From the NCBI GenBank assembly GCA_030428405.1, contig JAUIEH010000202.1, positions 1 to 5,774 on the forward strand: a DNA stretch of 5,774 nucleotides, in the 5' to 3' direction. Below, in pieces: positions 5,731-5,774 of the stretch. Origin of the DNA: Alphaproteobacteria bacterium. GTDB taxonomy: Bacteria > Pseudomonadota > Alphaproteobacteria > Caulobacterales > Maricaulaceae. Position 1 is the stretch's first letter. The number at the start of each line of letters is the position of its first letter. Position numbers and translations under genes: made by a program. Under the pieces are notes generated by a model. The model was not told the DNA's origin. It saw nothing but the letters and a program-made list of their open reading frames with translations, and did not search any database.

Positions 5731-5774
5731 TCGCGAAGCGTCCAAAGCGGCCTTCCTGGAGCGCGCAGGCTGGG
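5714..5774 (+). CDS. Probable AmgK-like aminoglycoside-phosphotransferase-family sugar kinase, N-terminus only
   Basis: A frame opens with GTG at 5714, 17 bp before the end of tsaE, and stays open to the window edge. It gives about 20 residues: (M)SQASDREASKAAFLERAGW. The helix ending in F-L-x-x-A-G-W resembles the N-termini I recall for phosphotransferase-family proteins encoded next to tsaE in alphaproteobacteria, which are related to AmgK, the anomeric kinase of N-acetylmuramate in peptidoglycan recycling. A good ribosome site (GGAG, 5705-5708) and tight overlap with tsaE support a real gene. The identity rests on context and a very short match, with no catalytic motif in view, so the functional label is tentative. 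Confidence 0.6.
   Translation, partial: MSQASDREASKAAFLERAGW

Noticed and set aside
5143..5745. A 200-codon minus-strand frame opposite tsaE
   Set aside because: It covers tsaE, whose motifs are unmistakable, and would overlap the reductase start. No family resemblance is seen.
1..5774. Mobile elements, CRISPR arrays and RNA genes
   Set aside because: No transposase, terminal inverted repeats, regularly spaced repeats, tRNA or rRNA were seen on either strand.

Overview
The window is dense, high-GC bacterial DNA and most likely comes from an alphaproteobacterium. The strongest pointer is a DivL-type pseudo-histidine kinase with a tyrosine in place of the phosphorylated histidine. It sits close to tsaE and to what looks like the first codons of an AmgK-like phosphotransferase gene, a neighbourhood I recall from many alphaproteobacterial genomes (Caulobacter and Rhizobiales relatives). 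The order or genus cannot be fixed from this sequence alone.

Layout. Bases 1-828 (+ strand) hold the 3' end of a PaiB-like FMN-binding protein gene, followed after 25 bp by a short lipoprotein made almost entirely of a TonB C-terminal domain. Bases 829-1031 are a spacer with several small inverted repeats and a possible minicistron. Bases 1032-3500 (+) encode the 822-residue DivL-like protein: an N-terminal membrane anchor, about four PAS-like regions, a DHp domain with Tyr at the H-box, a CA (ATP-binding) domain and an acidic tail. A GC-rich hairpin lies in the 50-bp gap between divL and a convergent two-gene minus-strand unit. That unit, read from 5167 down to 3551, encodes a putidaredoxin-reductase-type flavoprotein and then an adrenodoxin-type [2Fe-2S] ferredoxin. 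An 83-bp divergent spacer separates it from tsaE (5251-5730, +). The next gene starts at 5714, inside the end of tsaE, and runs off the window.

How the genes relate. DivL proteins act in the CckA-DivK-CtrA cell-cycle pathway. TsaE acts in tRNA t6A synthesis, and the gene after it is probably a peptidoglycan-sugar kinase. The reductase and ferredoxin form a self-contained NAD(P)H-to-ferredoxin electron chain of the class that feeds cytochromes P450 or related oxygenases, but no terminal acceptor is in view. The redox pair looks like an accessory insertion between two housekeeping blocks. Every gene belongs to a recognisable family and I see no clearly new system. The points most worth a second look are the Tyr H-box kinase, the orphan redox pair at this locus, the lipid-anchored TonB domain and the arrangement around the divL start.
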